64,000 nucleotides of DNA from positions 186,001 through 250,000 of the forward strand of contig NZ_JACLHY010000001.1 of NCBI RefSeq assembly GCF_014397245.1. The letters are read 5' to 3'. Source of the stretch: Arenibacter arenosicollis (GTDB taxonomy: Bacteria > Bacteroidota > Bacteroidia > Flavobacteriales > Flavobacteriaceae). Below the pieces are notes generated by a model that did not search any database, was not told the origin of the DNA, and saw nothing but the letters and a program-made list of their open reading frames with translations. This document shows, piece by piece, positions 38,860-48,479 of this stretch. Positions within the stretch are counted from its first letter, which is position 1, and every line of letters begins with the position of its first letter. Both the position numbers and the translations under genes were made by a program.

Positions 38860-40359
38860 TTAAGCGTTTTGTTTGGACCAATAATCTACAGCATCGATGG
38901 CCCTGTACCAGCCTTTAATATTTTTGTCAATTTCTTCCCTCTCGGAACTAGGATTAAAATTAACGTCGGTTTTCCATATTTCCTGAATTTCTTCCAAATT
39001 TTCCCAGAATCCTACTGCCAAACCAGCTAAATAAGCCGCTCCCATAACCGTGGTCTCAATTACCTTTGGGCGTACAGTTGCCGTGTTAAGAACATCGGCC
39101 TGGAATTGCATCAGCATATTATTTACGGTTGCTCCTCCATCTACCCGTAATTCCTTGATGGAAATTTTTGAATCTGCTTCCATAGCCTTTAAAACATCCA
39201 TGGTCTGAAAGGCAATAGATTCTATAGCCGCTCTGGCAATGTGGGCATCCGTACTACCCCTTGTGAGCCCAAAAATGGTTCCCTGCGCATGTTGGTTCCA
39301 GTAGGGCGCACCCAGACCTGCAAAGGCAGGTACAAAATAAACTCCATCGGTACTGCTTACAGATTCCGCCAACTTTTCTACATCCTCAGACCTTTTAATG
39401 ATCTTTAAGCTATCCCTCAACCATTGAACTACAGCTCCAGCAATAAAAATACTTCCCTCCAAGGCATATTGGGTTTTCCCATTAATGGTCCACGCTACGG
39501 TGGTTAAAAGATTATTTTCAGAAACAATGGGCTTTTCCCCAATGTTCATTAGCATAAAGCAACCGGTACCATAGGTGTTTTTGACCATTCCTGGTTTGGT
39601 ACACATTTGGCCGAAAAGTGCCGCCTGTTGATCACCCGCAATTCCGGCAATAGGAATTTTACTGGCAAAAAAATTGGGATTGGTATTACCGTATACTTCA
39701 CTGGACTGTTTTACTTTGGGCAACATGCTCTTGGGAATAGTAAAAAGCTCCAATAACTCATCATCCCATTCCAAGGTATTTATATTAAAGAGCAATGTTC
39801 TAGAGGCATTGGTAACATCGGTAATATGTAGTTCGCCTTTGGTCATATTCCAAATTAACCACGAATCTATGGTTCCCAGGATCAAGTCTCCTGCCTCCGC
39901 CTTTTTCCTAGCCCCTTCCACATTATCCAAAATCCATTTCACCTTGGTACCCGAAAAGTAGGAGTCGATCACCAAACCCGTTTTTTCCCTAATAAGCCGG
40001 GATCTCCCTTGCTTCTTTAATTCATCACAATAATTGGATGTCCGCTTATCCTGCCAAACAATGGCATTATAAACTGGTTTTCCTGTTTTTTTATCCCAAA
40101 CAACTACTGTTTCCCGTTGGTTGGTAATTCCTATAGCTGCTATATCAGCCCCGTAAATCCCCTTTTTGGTGGTCGCTTCTGCGGCCGTACTGACTTGTGA
40201 GGACCATATTTCCAAGGGATCATGCTCTACCCAACCCGGCTTTGGAAAATACTGCGTAAATTCTTTTTGGGAGACCGAAACAATATTGCCTTTTCTGTCA
40301 AAAACAACGGAACGGGAACTGGTTGTACCTTGATCTAACGCTAGTATATATTTTTCCAT
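38860..40359 (-). CDS. glpK: glycerol kinase
   Basis: This 499-residue protein has the length and motifs of GlpK. The N-terminal [16 protein letters not shown] loop binds phosphate, followed by [13 protein letters not shown], the substrate segment [32 protein letters not shown] and the C-terminal [20 protein letters not shown]. It converts glycerol and ATP to glycerol 3-phosphate in the cytoplasm. It is first in a two-gene operon with glpF. The 244-base gap upstream toward the DUF1697 gene shows no other gene. No glpD is visible in the window. Confidence 0.96.
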   Translation of the reverse strand: MEKYILALDQGTTSSRSVVFDRKGNIVSVSQKEFTQYFPKPGWVEHDPLEIWSSQVSTAAEATTKKGIYGADIAAIGITNQRETVVVWDKKTGKPVYNAIVWQDKRTSNYCDELKKQGRSRLIREKTGLVIDSYFSGTKVKWILDNVEGARKKAEAGDLILGTIDSWLIWNMTKGELHITDVTNASRTLLFNINTLEWDDELLELFTIPKSMLPKVKQSSEVYGNTNPNFFASKIPIAGIAGDQQAALFGQMCTKPGMVKNTYGTGCFMLMNIGEKPIVSENNLLTTVAWTINGKTQYALEGSIFIAGAVVQWLRDSLKIIKRSEDVEKLAESVSSTDGVYFVPAFAGLGAPYWNQHAQGTIFGLTRGSTDAHIARAAIESIAFQTMDVLKAMEADSKISIKELRVDGGATVNNMLMQFQADVLNTATVRPKVIETTVMGAAYLAGLAVGFWENLEEIQEIWKTDVNFNPSSEREEIDKNIKGWYRAIDAVDYWSKQNA

Positions 40360-40603
40360 ATGGGTGGTATATTTTTAAAATGGGTATCAAGATAACAAAA
40401 TATAGGCACTAATTTTGAAAAATTAATAATCAGGTTCCCAAGATTTCAACAATAATCCCTATCCCACTTAATACATTAAGCTAATTTATAAACAGCCTTA
40501 AATTATAACTGCCCATGAAGAAATTTGTAGATAAAAAATATGCTTGTTCCCGCTTAGCGGTTAAATTGTTATTTTTATTGGCTTCTCTTAAAACTGGACC
40601 ATC

Positions 40604-41149
40604 ATGACAACGTATATTATTTTACTGAGAGGAATCAATGTTGGTGGCCAGAAAAAAATTATAATGTCCAATTTAAGGACCATGCTCCAAGATTTGAATT
40701 TTGCCATGGTACGTACCTATATACAAAGCGGCAATATTGTTTTAAAAAGCGATGTAACCTCGCCTACAGCAGTATCACAAATAATCAAAGACGGTATTTA
40801 CACCACTTTCGGCTTTGATGTTCCCGTATTGGCAAAGACATTTAATGAATTGAAAGAAATTATAGAAGAATCCCCTTTTGAAAAACACAACGACTTGGAG
40901 ACCAAAAAGTGGTATTATGTGCTGTTACAGGAAGCTCCTAAGAAGGAACTCGTCCATGGTTTACAACAAGAACAATTTCCGAATGAACGGTTTGTAATTA
41001 CGAATAACTGCGTCTACCTAAGTTGCGACCAGGGATATGGCAATACAAAATGTAACAATAATTTCTTTGAAAAAAGACTTGAGGTGCCGGCCACTACCAG
41101 AAATCACAGGACTATCATGAAATTGTTGGAAATGGCAGAAAAAATTTAA
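40604..41149 (+). CDS. DUF1697 family protein
   Basis: This 181-residue soluble protein begins MTTYIILLRGINVGGQKKI, the very conserved DUF1697 start, and continues with the family's TYIQSGNIVLKSD strand. The end, RNHRTIMKLLEMA, is the family's C-terminal helix. The function is not known. It overlaps the TspO gene by 4 bases tail to tail. Confidence 0.85.
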   Translation: MTTYIILLRGINVGGQKKIIMSNLRTMLQDLNFAMVRTYIQSGNIVLKSDVTSPTAVSQIIKDGIYTTFGFDVPVLAKTFNELKEIIEESPFEKHNDLETKKWYYVLLQEAPKKELVHGLQQEQFPNERFVITNNCVYLSCDQGYGNTKCNNNFFEKRLEVPATTRNHRTIMKLLEMAEKI

Positions 41150-41619
41150 TTCAATTCCCAAATTTTATAGTTCAGGGCCGTGGCAAAACAAACCCAGAGC
41201 AGATAAGGAATTAATAGATAAGCGGCAGTTTTGCTTACAACCTTAAACCATTTTATGGTAAAGATCAATAACACCAATAAAGTAAGAATAACAAGCAAGG
41301 CCCCAAACGTATTTTTGAATCCAAAGAAAATTATACTCCAAAGTGCATTGAACAACAACTGAATGCCGAAATGGTACAAGGCCGTTTTCACCCAAATATG
41401 ATAAAACCCTTTTGCCCAGACAATCCCCGCGGCAACGCCCATCATAATATAGAGTATGGTCCACACCGGGGCAAAAATCCAGTTTGGAGGATTAAAGCTA
41501 GGCTTATTCAATTCCAAATACCAATCATTTACCGAGGATTGCGTTGCAAAACTGGATAAAAATCCAATCGTTAAGCACACTGCTACAGAAATTGCGATAT
41601 AGGTAAGTTGCTTTTTCAA
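41146..41619 (-). CDS. TspO/MBR family protein
   Basis: This is a 157-residue protein with five membrane helices. Motifs of the family are NKPSFNPPNWIFAPVWTILYIMMG (the WAPVWT-type helix), ALWSIIFFGFKN and YLLWVCFATALNYKIW. TspO proteins bind porphyrins and other hydrophobic ligands in the membrane and are used as a stress or light-linked sensor in some bacteria. No partner gene helps to narrow the role here. Confidence 0.92.
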   Translation of the reverse strand: MKKQLTYIAISVAVCLTIGFLSSFATQSSVNDWYLELNKPSFNPPNWIFAPVWTILYIMMGVAAGIVWAKGFYHIWVKTALYHFGIQLLFNALWSIIFFGFKNTFGALLVILTLLVLLIFTIKWFKVVSKTAAYLLIPYLLWVCFATALNYKIWELN

Positions 41620-41688
41620 AGGTTGGTTGTTAATCCCCTAAATTAACAATTTATTTTAACAGGATCTACAGCAAAACTCCTTAAAAAC

Positions 41689-41696
41689 TATCTTTG
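41689..41696 (+). promoter_or_regulatory. -7 box upstream of mvaD
   Basis: TATCTTTG followed by CA matches the Bacteroidota -7 consensus TAnnTTTG exactly and lies 18 bases before the mvaD ATG. No clear -33 TTG is seen at the expected distance. Confidence 0.6.
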
Positions 41697-41713
41697 CACA
41701 AATTGATTCCATT

Positions 41714-42796
41714 ATGACCGATAAAGACTTTAGCCCTTCCGGGTATACCATAGACAAAACCGAAGGAAAAGTTACCTATAAATCGCCCAGCAATATTGCC
41801 TTGGTAAAGTACTGGGGCAAGAGGCAGCATCAGATTCCCGCCAACCCATCGATCAGTTTTACTTTGGATACCTGTACTACTACAACAACTCTTACTTATA
41901 AAAAATTGGACAACCGAAGTACCGACTTTTCCTTCGACCTCCTTTTCGAGGGCAAACCAAAGGAGGATTTTAAACCCAAAATAAGTACGTTCTTCAAAAG
42001 GACAGAGCCATATCTGCCTTTCTTAAAAAATTATCATTTCAGCATAGAAACTTCCAATTCCTTTCCCCACAGCAGTGGCATTGCATCATCGGCCAGTGGG
42101 ATGTCTGCCCTAGCGCTGTGTCTAATGGAACTGGAAAGGGAGTTGAACCCGGGGATGGACTCCAACTTTTTTAAAAAGAAAGCCTCTTTTTTGGCACGAT
42201 TGGGATCCGGTAGCGCCTGCAGGAGTATAGAAGGTGATTTAATGCAGTGGGGTGATCATAAGGACACATTGAACAGCTCCGATCTTTATGCCATAAAATA
42301 TCCATATAAGGTACACCCGATTTTTAAGAACTATCAGGATACCATTCTTCTGGTGGACAAAGGATCTAAAGAGGTGAGCAGTAGCCTTGGCCATAATTTA
42401 ATGCACGATCATCCTTTTGCAGAACAACGGTTCGACCAAGCGCATAAAAATCTGTCTAAATTAAAATCGATTTTTGAGGAAGGAAATTTATTGGAATTTA
42501 TTAAAATCGTGGAAAGCGAAGCACTTACATTGCATGCCATGATGATGACCAGCATGCCTTATTTTATGCTGATGAAACCCAATACTCTGGAGATTATCAG
42601 TAAAATATGGGCCTTTAGGGCCTCTTCCAAAACCCATGTCTGTTTTACATTGGACGCAGGAGCCAATGTGCATGTACTGTATCCTGAAAAAGAAAAAGAA
42701 AAAGTTTACCAATTTATTAGTAATGAGTTGGTTGCATATTGCGAAAACGGGCAGTATATTTGCGATCAAATTGGAAAAGGAGCGAAAAAGCTGTAA
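41714..42796 (+). CDS. mvaD: diphosphomevalonate decarboxylase
   Basis: This is a 360-residue GHMP-fold enzyme. ALVKYWGKR near residue 32 binds substrate, and PHSSGIASSASGMSALALC near 117 is the ATP phosphate loop. GSGSACRSIEGDLMQW follows, as in mevalonate 5-diphosphate decarboxylases. It makes isopentenyl diphosphate from mevalonate 5-diphosphate. It begins a run of isoprenoid genes: a mevalonate-kinase-like gene 141 bases on, then a prenyltransferase. The gene has an exact -7 box. Confidence 0.92.
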   Translation: MTDKDFSPSGYTIDKTEGKVTYKSPSNIALVKYWGKRQHQIPANPSISFTLDTCTTTTTLTYKKLDNRSTDFSFDLLFEGKPKEDFKPKISTFFKRTEPYLPFLKNYHFSIETSNSFPHSSGIASSASGMSALALCLMELERELNPGMDSNFFKKKASFLARLGSGSACRSIEGDLMQWGDHKDTLNSSDLYAIKYPYKVHPIFKNYQDTILLVDKGSKEVSSSLGHNLMHDHPFAEQRFDQAHKNLSKLKSIFEEGNLLEFIKIVESEALTLHAMMMTSMPYFMLMKPNTLEIISKIWAFRASSKTHVCFTLDAGANVHVLYPEKEKEKVYQFISNELVAYCENGQYICDQIGKGAKKL

Positions 42797-42937
42797 ATTC
42801 AATTTGAAAATTAAATAATTAATAGCGGGAGATTGCGTTAATTATTAAGGTAATTGGTGAGTATCGTGAAATCATCGGAACTCTAATTACAGATTATTAA
42901 ATATTACGGTTTAATTATTTATGCTTAACTTAAAGAA

Positions 42938-43876
42938 ATGAAAGGACCATTATTTTACTCTAAAATTCTGCTTTTCGGGGAATATGGAATCATTAAAGAT
43001 TCCAAGGGACTTTCTATACCCTATAATTTTTTTAAGGGGGCATTAAAATCCAAGAATAAGGATTCTGAAGAGGCAAAGAAATCCAACGCCAGCCTTAAAG
43101 CCTTTGCGGAATATTTAAAAAACTTACAGCAAAAAGATCACGAATTGGTGACCTTTGACCTGGAGGCCTTGAATAAAGATGTAGCCAACGGCATGTATTT
43201 TGACAGTTCCATTCCACAAGGATATGGAGTGGGGAGCAGTGGCGCTTTGGTAGCCGCTATCTACGACAAATATGCTATTGAAAAAATCACTGTTCTAGAG
43301 AACCTTACTAGGGAGAAACTACTAAAACTGAAGACTATTTTTGGAAAAATGGAATCGTTTTTCCACGGTAAATCCTCAGGCCTTGATCCTTTAAACAGCT
43401 ATTTAAGCCTACCAATACTCATAAATTCCCAAGACAATATAGAATCTACCAGCATTCCGTCCCAAAATTTGGATGGCAAGGGAGCTGTATTCCTTTTGGA
43501 CAGTGGTAGCACTGGAGAAACTGCTCCGATGGTACATTTGTTTATGGAGCAAATGAAACACGAAGGATTCCGGGCCATGCTAAAAGATCAGTTTATTAAA
43601 CATACAGACGCCTGTGTGGAAGATTTCATAAATGGGAACGTAAAATCCCTGTTTGGGAATTTAAAGCAGTTGTCCCATGTGGTCTTGGATAATTTTAAAC
43701 CTATGATTCCTGTGGAATTCCATAAACTTTGGAAGCAGGGAATAGATACCAACGACTATTATTTAAAACTCTGCGGCTCTGGCGGTGGAGGCTATATTTT
43801 AGGATTTACCGAAGACATCAATAAGGCAAAAAAAGCCCTGAAAGGCTATAATTTAGAAGTGGTTTATAACTTCTAA
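42938..43876 (+). CDS. GHMP kinase, mevalonate kinase-like
   Basis: This 312-residue protein starts with SKILLFGEYGIIKDSKGL, the family's first strand, and has the ATP loop QGYGVGSSGALVAAIY near residue 90. GKSSGLDPLNSY and LCGSGGGGYILGF close the active site. The neighbours mvaD and UbiA make mevalonate kinase the best reading, though phosphomevalonate kinase is possible. The sequence is rather diverged from classical mevalonate kinases. It is 11 bases before the prenyltransferase gene. Confidence 0.8.
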   Translation: MKGPLFYSKILLFGEYGIIKDSKGLSIPYNFFKGALKSKNKDSEEAKKSNASLKAFAEYLKNLQQKDHELVTFDLEALNKDVANGMYFDSSIPQGYGVGSSGALVAAIYDKYAIEKITVLENLTREKLLKLKTIFGKMESFFHGKSSGLDPLNSYLSLPILINSQDNIESTSIPSQNLDGKGAVFLLDSGSTGETAPMVHLFMEQMKHEGFRAMLKDQFIKHTDACVEDFINGNVKSLFGNLKQLSHVVLDNFKPMIPVEFHKLWKQGIDTNDYYLKLCGSGGGGYILGFTEDINKAKKALKGYNLEVVYNF

Positions 43877-43887
43877 ACGCAACCCCT

Positions 43888-44793
43888 ATGCTTAGTAGAA
43901 AAAACAAGCTCTTGCTATTAAAGTTCCTGAGCTTGTTTTCTGTGGTCAGAGGCTACAACATTCTTATGATCACCTTGGCGCAGTACCTGGCGTCCATTTA
44001 TATTTTAGCTCCCCATTTACCACTCCGGAAAGTTGTTTTTGATGGCAACCTGTTCGTTATCGTACTCAGCTCGGCTTTGGTAATTGCTGCTGGCTATATC
44101 ATCAATAATTTTTACGACGCGGAAAAAGACCTTATCAATAAGCCTCGAAAGAGCATGTTAGATCGCTTGGTAAGTCAGCGTACCAAACTCACCACCTATT
44201 TTGTATTAAATTTTCTTTCGGTATTCTTTGCCAGTTATGTCTCCTTTAAGGCCGTTGTGTTCTTTTCTGCCTATATTTTTGGCATTTGGTTCTATTCCCA
44301 CAAGTTAAAACGAGTGCCGTTTTTGGGCAATTTTGTTTCCGCAACCTTGGCCATTGCCCCCTTTTTCGCCGTTTTTGTGTATTATAAGAATTTTGATGCC
44401 GTGATTTTTGTCCATGCCCTTTTTCTTTTCCTATTGATATTGGCCAGGGAAATGATCAAAGATCTGGAAAACATTGCAGGGGATATGGCCCAAAATTATA
44501 AGACCATTCCTATATTGTACGGAGCAAAATTTTCCAAGACCTGTATCTCCATTTTGATTGGACTAACGCTACTACCCTCCTTTCTCTTGATCGAATATTT
44601 TGATGTGGGCTATATGTACCTCTATTTTATATTCTGTATTTTATTGCTTTTGGGGTTTTTAGTTCTTTTGGTAAAATCCAACAGCAAAAAACACTATGTT
44701 TGGCTCCACAACATTCTAAAACTGATCATTATACTGGGAGTATTCAGTATTTTATTGATCAATGTTGATCTGGTATTGAACAGAATTCTCTAA
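43888..44793 (+). CDS. UbiA family prenyltransferase (geranylgeranylglycerol-phosphate transferase-like)
   Basis: This is a 301-residue membrane protein with eight or nine helices. It has the first Asp-rich motif NNFYDAEKDLINKPRKSM and the second REMIKDLENIAGDMAQNYKT of UbiA enzymes. The spacing and YSHKLKRVPFLGN loop resemble the archaeal-type digeranylgeranylglyceryl-phosphate synthase group, as commonly annotated in Bacteroidota. The prenyl acceptor is not proven; menaquinone, heme or an ether lipid are all possible. It lies 11 bases after the mevalonate-kinase-like gene. Confidence 0.75.
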   Translation: MLSRKNKLLLLKFLSLFSVVRGYNILMITLAQYLASIYILAPHLPLRKVVFDGNLFVIVLSSALVIAAGYIINNFYDAEKDLINKPRKSMLDRLVSQRTKLTTYFVLNFLSVFFASYVSFKAVVFFSAYIFGIWFYSHKLKRVPFLGNFVSATLAIAPFFAVFVYYKNFDAVIFVHALFLFLLILAREMIKDLENIAGDMAQNYKTIPILYGAKFSKTCISILIGLTLLPSFLLIEYFDVGYMYLYFIFCILLLLGFLVLLVKSNSKKHYVWLHNILKLIIILGVFSILLINVDLVLNRIL

Positions 44794-44841
44794 GAATCAG
44801 TAATAACCACTCCAATAGCCTAAACATATGATTTCCTTTGC

Positions 44842-44849
44842 TACCTTTG
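44842..44849 (+). promoter_or_regulatory. -7 box upstream of the pseudouridine synthase
   Basis: TACCTTTG is an exact TAnnTTTG match, 19 bases upstream of the ATG I prefer at 44868. It argues that the coding region does not begin at the earlier in-frame start at 44838, which lies upstream of this box. Confidence 0.6.
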
Positions 44850-44867
44850 CAAAAAATTATAGTACTT

Positions 44868-45710
44868 ATGAGTAGGTCAGATTCCAATAACGACAAAAAG
44901 GCATCAGGTAGGCAAGGCGGCACTTTTAGAAAAAAAAGTTATGCAAGGGGCAACGCACCGGTAAAAAAGAAAACGGAAGCAAAGCCACCTTCGGACCCCA
45001 ATGTAATGCGACTAAATCGTTATGTAGCCAACTCAGGAGTCTGTTCACGTAGGGATGCCGATATTTATATCTCTGCAGGAAACATCACCGTAAACGGGAA
45101 GCCGATCACCGAAATGGGCTACAAAGTAAAACTGACCGATGAAGTAAAATTTGACGGTCGTTTACTAAATCCAGAGAAAAAGGAATACGTCCTTTTAAAT
45201 AAGCCTAAGGATTTTGTTACCACTCCCAAAGATGAGCACGGAAGAAGAACCGTGGCCTCCCTGGTTTCAAGTGCTTCCAAATCCAAACTTACCGTAGTGG
45301 GTAAAATGGACAAGAGTACCACTGGTCTTTTATTGTTTACCAATGATGGTGAGATGACGAAGCGACTTACAAAGCCTAAAAACGGACTTCGCAAAATATA
45401 TCACGTAGAGCTTAACAAGAACCTTAGGGGCGAAGACCTCCTAAAGATCAAGGAAGGCATCTCTATAGAAGATAGTGTTGTAAGGGTAGATGATATTAGT
45501 TTTATTGAAAATGCTCCCAAGAGGGAAGTAGGAATAGAACTAAAGAGCACCCGTAACAAAATTGTACGCCGTATTTTTGAAGAATTGGAATACGAGGTCG
45601 TAAAATTGGATCGAGTGGTCTATGCCGGACTTACCAAAAAAGACCTTCCAAGAGGACACTGGAGACATCTTACCGAACAGGAAGTTATTAATTTAGGCAT
45701 GATAAAATAG
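44868..45710 (+). CDS. RNA pseudouridine synthase (RsuA/RluB family)
   Basis: About 280 residues from the ATG at 44868 (MSRSDSNNDKK). The first 55 residues are a lysine-rich disordered tail. An S4 RNA-binding domain follows (LNRYVANSGVCSRRDADIYI, residues ~56-100), then the catalytic domain. VGKMDKSTTGLLLFTNDGEM has the catalytic Asp in place of the usual GRLD, with Lys-Met at the Arg-Leu positions. YHVELNKNL and KLDRVVYAGLTKKDLPRGHWR are the family's other motifs. It isomerises one uridine of rRNA; which site is not clear. Confidence 0.9.
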   Translation: MSRSDSNNDKKASGRQGGTFRKKSYARGNAPVKKKTEAKPPSDPNVMRLNRYVANSGVCSRRDADIYISAGNITVNGKPITEMGYKVKLTDEVKFDGRLLNPEKKEYVLLNKPKDFVTTPKDEHGRRTVASLVSSASKSKLTVVGKMDKSTTGLLLFTNDGEMTKRLTKPKNGLRKIYHVELNKNLRGEDLLKIKEGISIEDSVVRVDDISFIENAPKREVGIELKSTRNKIVRRIFEELEYEVVKLDRVVYAGLTKKDLPRGHWRHLTEQEVINLGMIK

Positions 45711-45859
45711 GACCTAATGCCTATTATCATTACTACCTTTATTCGTCCTCTATTATTGGCAGCAAATTCCCTATCACCCAGTTAGAAAGTACATTTTGTT
45801 GTTAACATTATTATAAGGTTCGTGAAATTTTGTTGATATTTAAGATTAAACAACCAACT

Positions 45860-46078
45860 ATGAATACTAAAAAAGTAATCGGAATCCTTCTAATAATTGG
45901 CGGCCTGGCCCTAGGTTATGTAGGTTTGAATAAAATAGAAAATAGCGGGGCCTCTGTAAAGGTGTTGGATATAGAACTGGATGTTTCAGATAAAGGGAGC
46001 AAGCAACAGGGATATATCTATTTAGGATTAGGTATACTTTTGGTTGCTGGAGGTGTCTATACTGTGAATAAGAAATAA
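45860..46078 (+). CDS. small two-helix membrane protein
   Basis: I chose the ATG at 45860, giving 72 residues, because it starts cleanly with MNTKKVIGILLIIGGLALGY. An upstream start at 45830 adds a non-conserved tail. Two membrane helices (residues ~6-24 and ~50-66) flank a short loop rich in Ser, Lys and Asp. It resembles DUF3185-type small membrane proteins. The role is unknown. Confidence 0.6.
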   Translation: MNTKKVIGILLIIGGLALGYVGLNKIENSGASVKVLDIELDVSDKGSKQQGYIYLGLGILLVAGGVYTVNKK

Positions 46079-46315
46079 CACTTTGAAATCATAATAGTTC
46101 GGATAATTATAGTTCACAGGGCCATACAAAATCTAGGACGCTAATTGAATCACATACATTTACTATTTCCAAAAGGGAATTGAATTTGATTTCGGAATAG
46201 TCTTTCCAGAAAAATAACCACAATATTTGCCGCACCTAATCCGCCAAGAGAACATGGCGAGAAAACATGGTACACCTTGGGAAAAATCTATCTTTTTAGC
46301 AACTGCAATCCAGCT

Positions 46316-46374
46316 GACATTTTACCGTCATTACAAGCCTGCCTAACATCTAAATAGGTCCAGCGCAAGAATCT
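46316..46374. repeat. dispersed repeat P, degenerate copy
   Basis: It reads GACATTTTACCGTCATTAC, then AAGCCTGCCTAAC and ends CAGCGCAAGAATC. It aligns over about 60 bases with the better copy at 47491-47550. The whole 46079-46752 gap (674 bases) contains this, repeat Q and AT-rich DNA, with no credible gene. Confidence 0.6.
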
Positions 46375-46435
46375 ATTTTTTTTTGCAGTAGAAGATGCTT
46401 CGTTACGACTACACCTCACACTGTCTGTTGTAGTC

Positions 46436-46524
46436 ACTTCGACAGTGTCCCATTTTTCTGGAACGAGGAGAAGTCGCACACCATTGGTCTTTCCTTATAG
46501 GTCTCGACTGCGCCCGACCAGACA
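46436..46524. repeat. direct repeat Q, left copy
   Basis: It begins ACTTCGACAGTGTCCC, contains GAGAAGTCGCACACCATTGG and ends TCGACTGCGCCCGACCAGAC. The right copy, on the other side of the XRE gene, lies in the same orientation at 47392-47494. Confidence 0.75.
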
Positions 46525-46752
46525 ATCCCTTTCATTACTTTTTCGACAACACTTGGATATATAATAAGTAGTCCAAAAAAATGTAATTAACTATTTTTGG
46601 ATTATAGAGAAATACTATTTACCATTCCCGCTTAATGCCTCTCAAATAAGGGCCTGACATTAATGACGTAAATATGTCGTACAAGAGACGCTATTAAAAC
46701 TATAAACCAGGATTACATTTACATCAGATTAAAACAATATAAAGTCAATAAT

Positions 46753-47340
46753 ATGAATTTATCACAGCGAGTTAAGGAATTGAGATGTAGAAAAGGGTTG
46801 TCTCAAGAATTACTGGCCGAAGAGTCCAGATTGAGTCTAAGAACCATTCAAAGAATAGAAAATAACGAATCAGAACCTCGGGGGGATACTTTAAAAAGAT
46901 TGGCAATTGCACTGGATACTTCTCCCGATGAAATTTTGGACTGGAAAATTCTTGAGGACAAAGGATATTTAACACTTATGAGTTTATCGGCACTGGGGTT
47001 TTTGTTCTTCCCAATTTTAGGGATTATTCTTCCCCTAATTTTTTGGATACTGAAAAAGGATAAATTGAAAAATGCAAATGAACTCGGCAAGTCGATTTTA
47101 AATTTTGAAATCACATGGTGCCTCCTTCTTTTCTCTTATTTTATTATAATATTCTCAGGATTGTTGGGGGTAATAATGGGATACTTAGATAACATCGTAG
47201 GACCGGCAAGTATCTTAAAATTATACATTCCAGTCATACTCCTATATATTTATAATATTACAGTAATAATATTAAGCACTATCAAAGTCTTTAAAAATAA
47301 AAGACATAGTTATAAACCTGCCTTGAAAATATTCAAATAA
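46753..47340 (+). CDS. XRE family regulator with C-terminal membrane domain (DUF4870-like)
   Basis: This 195-residue protein starts with a compact HTH (LSQRVKELRCRKGLSQELLA, residues 3-22; RTIQRIENNESEPRGDTLKR, residues 30-49). From residue ~73 it has about four membrane helices. GFLFFPILGIILPLIFWIL followed by KLKNANELGKSILNFEITW is the DUF4870 pattern. A membrane-held XRE protein may sense an envelope signal, but its target is unknown. The gene is bracketed by direct repeats Q at 46436-46524 and 47392-47494, which suggests a mobile or duplicated cassette. Confidence 0.8.
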   Translation: MNLSQRVKELRCRKGLSQELLAEESRLSLRTIQRIENNESEPRGDTLKRLAIALDTSPDEILDWKILEDKGYLTLMSLSALGFLFFPILGIILPLIFWILKKDKLKNANELGKSILNFEITWCLLLFSYFIIIFSGLLGVIMGYLDNIVGPASILKLYIPVILLYIYNITVIILSTIKVFKNKRHSYKPALKIFK

Positions 47341-47391
47341 AAAATACCCCTTAACTAGACCATCTTTAATCTGTAAAGCCCTGAAGTAATT

Positions 47392-47494
47392 ACTTCGACA
47401 GAGTCCCCTTTTTCTGAACTCCTGATATCTTTCGGGAGAGAAGTCGCACACCATTGGCCCCTCCTTATTGGACTCGACTGCGCCCGACCAGACA
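47392..47494. repeat. direct repeat Q, right copy
   Basis: It has the same start and end as the left copy but carries a 14-base insertion that makes a small hairpin (CTCCTGATATCTTTCGGGAG). It abuts repeat P. The 47341-47847 gap contains these repeats and AT-rich DNA with no gene. Confidence 0.75.
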
Positions 47495-47550
47495 TTTTAT
47501 CGTCATTGCGAGCCCGCCTGACGGCTAGGCAGGCGTAGCGCGGCAATCCT
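47491..47550. repeat. dispersed repeat P, good copy
   Basis: It reads GACATTTTATCGTCATTGCG, then AGCCCGCCTGACGGCTAGGC and ends GTAGCGCGGCAATCCT. GCCTG/CAGGC forms an internal stem. Related copies are at 46316-46374, near 48480-48600 and, inverted, at 52752-52845. Confidence 0.7.
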
Positions 47551-47856
47551 CTTTCTAACTTTGGATCTGACCCACTGTTCTCTGTTATATTGTATAGCAA
47601 AAAACATAAGTGTATTAAAAGAAGGTTAATTTTTTAGGCGTCTTAATTCACCACCTGCTGATATTCAGTATTTTACCAACAATTATTAACCCAACCCCTA
47701 CTTACTTCACTTATTTAACACCCAATATTTGTTAACTTAGGTACTGGATTCCCTTTACTTGCTGAATTGTATACAGAAAATTCGAAATTTACTGTAAAGG
47801 AACATCTTGGCTTTAATAAAACACAAAAAATAATTTTTTAACCCTAAATGATAACA

Positions 47857-48432
47857 ATGAAAAAAGTATTGTTTTTAACTGGCGATTTCACCGAAGATTA
47901 TGAAACCATGGTCCCTTTCCAGATGTTGGAAATGGTTGGGTACACTGTACATACCGTATGCCCGGACAAGAAAAAGGGAGATATCGTTAAAACAGCCATA
48001 CACGATTTTGAAGGCGACCAGACCTACACGGAAAAGCCGGGTCATAATTTTGCGTTGAACTACAGCTTTGCGGATGTAAATGTGAACGACTATGATGGAT
48101 TGGTAATTGCCGGAGGAAGGGCTCCAGAATATTTGAGATTGAACAAAAAAGTACTTGAAATGGTACAACATTTTTTCACTACCAATAAACCCGTAGCCGC
48201 AATCTGCCATGGTATTCAAATTTTGACCGCTGCAGGTGTGGTAAAGGGAAGAAAGCTGACGGCTTACCCTGCCGTAGGCCCTGAAGTAAATTTGGCTGGA
48301 GGAGAATTTCAATCTATCCCCGTAGACGGAGCCTATGTAGATGGCAACCTAATAACCTCCCCAGCTTGGCCAGCACATCCAAGTTTTATAAGGGAATTTC
48401 TTAAAGTTATGGGAGCTAAAATTCAGCTATAA
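47857..48432 (+). CDS. DJ-1/PfpI family protein
   Basis: This is a ~191-residue protein from the ATG at 47857 ([16 protein letters not shown]); another ATG nine bases upstream is possible. [19 protein letters not shown] and [20 protein letters not shown] (nucleophile Cys followed by His) match the DJ-1/PfpI superfamily. Members are glyoxalases, chaperone-like proteins or amidotransferase-like hydrolases; which role this one has is not readable. It is monocistronic, with a long 5' gap. Confidence 0.88.
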   Translation: MKKVLFLTGDFTEDYETMVPFQMLEMVGYTVHTVCPDKKKGDIVKTAIHDFEGDQTYTEKPGHNFALNYSFADVNVNDYDGLVIAGGRAPEYLRLNKKVLEMVQHFFTTNKPVAAICHGIQILTAAGVVKGRKLTAYPAVGPEVNLAGGEFQSIPVDGAYVDGNLITSPAWPAHPSFIREFLKVMGAKIQL

Positions 48433-48479
48433 CAAACCAACTTCTTTTGTGTGAAAAATGCAGGTAGTAATACCTTTTC

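Noticed and set aside
42660-42705. GAAAAAGAAAAAGAAAAAG tract near the end of mvaD as a possible slippage site
   Set aside because: The reading frame is intact through it and the protein ends normally for the family, so it is just a Lys/Glu-rich stretch.
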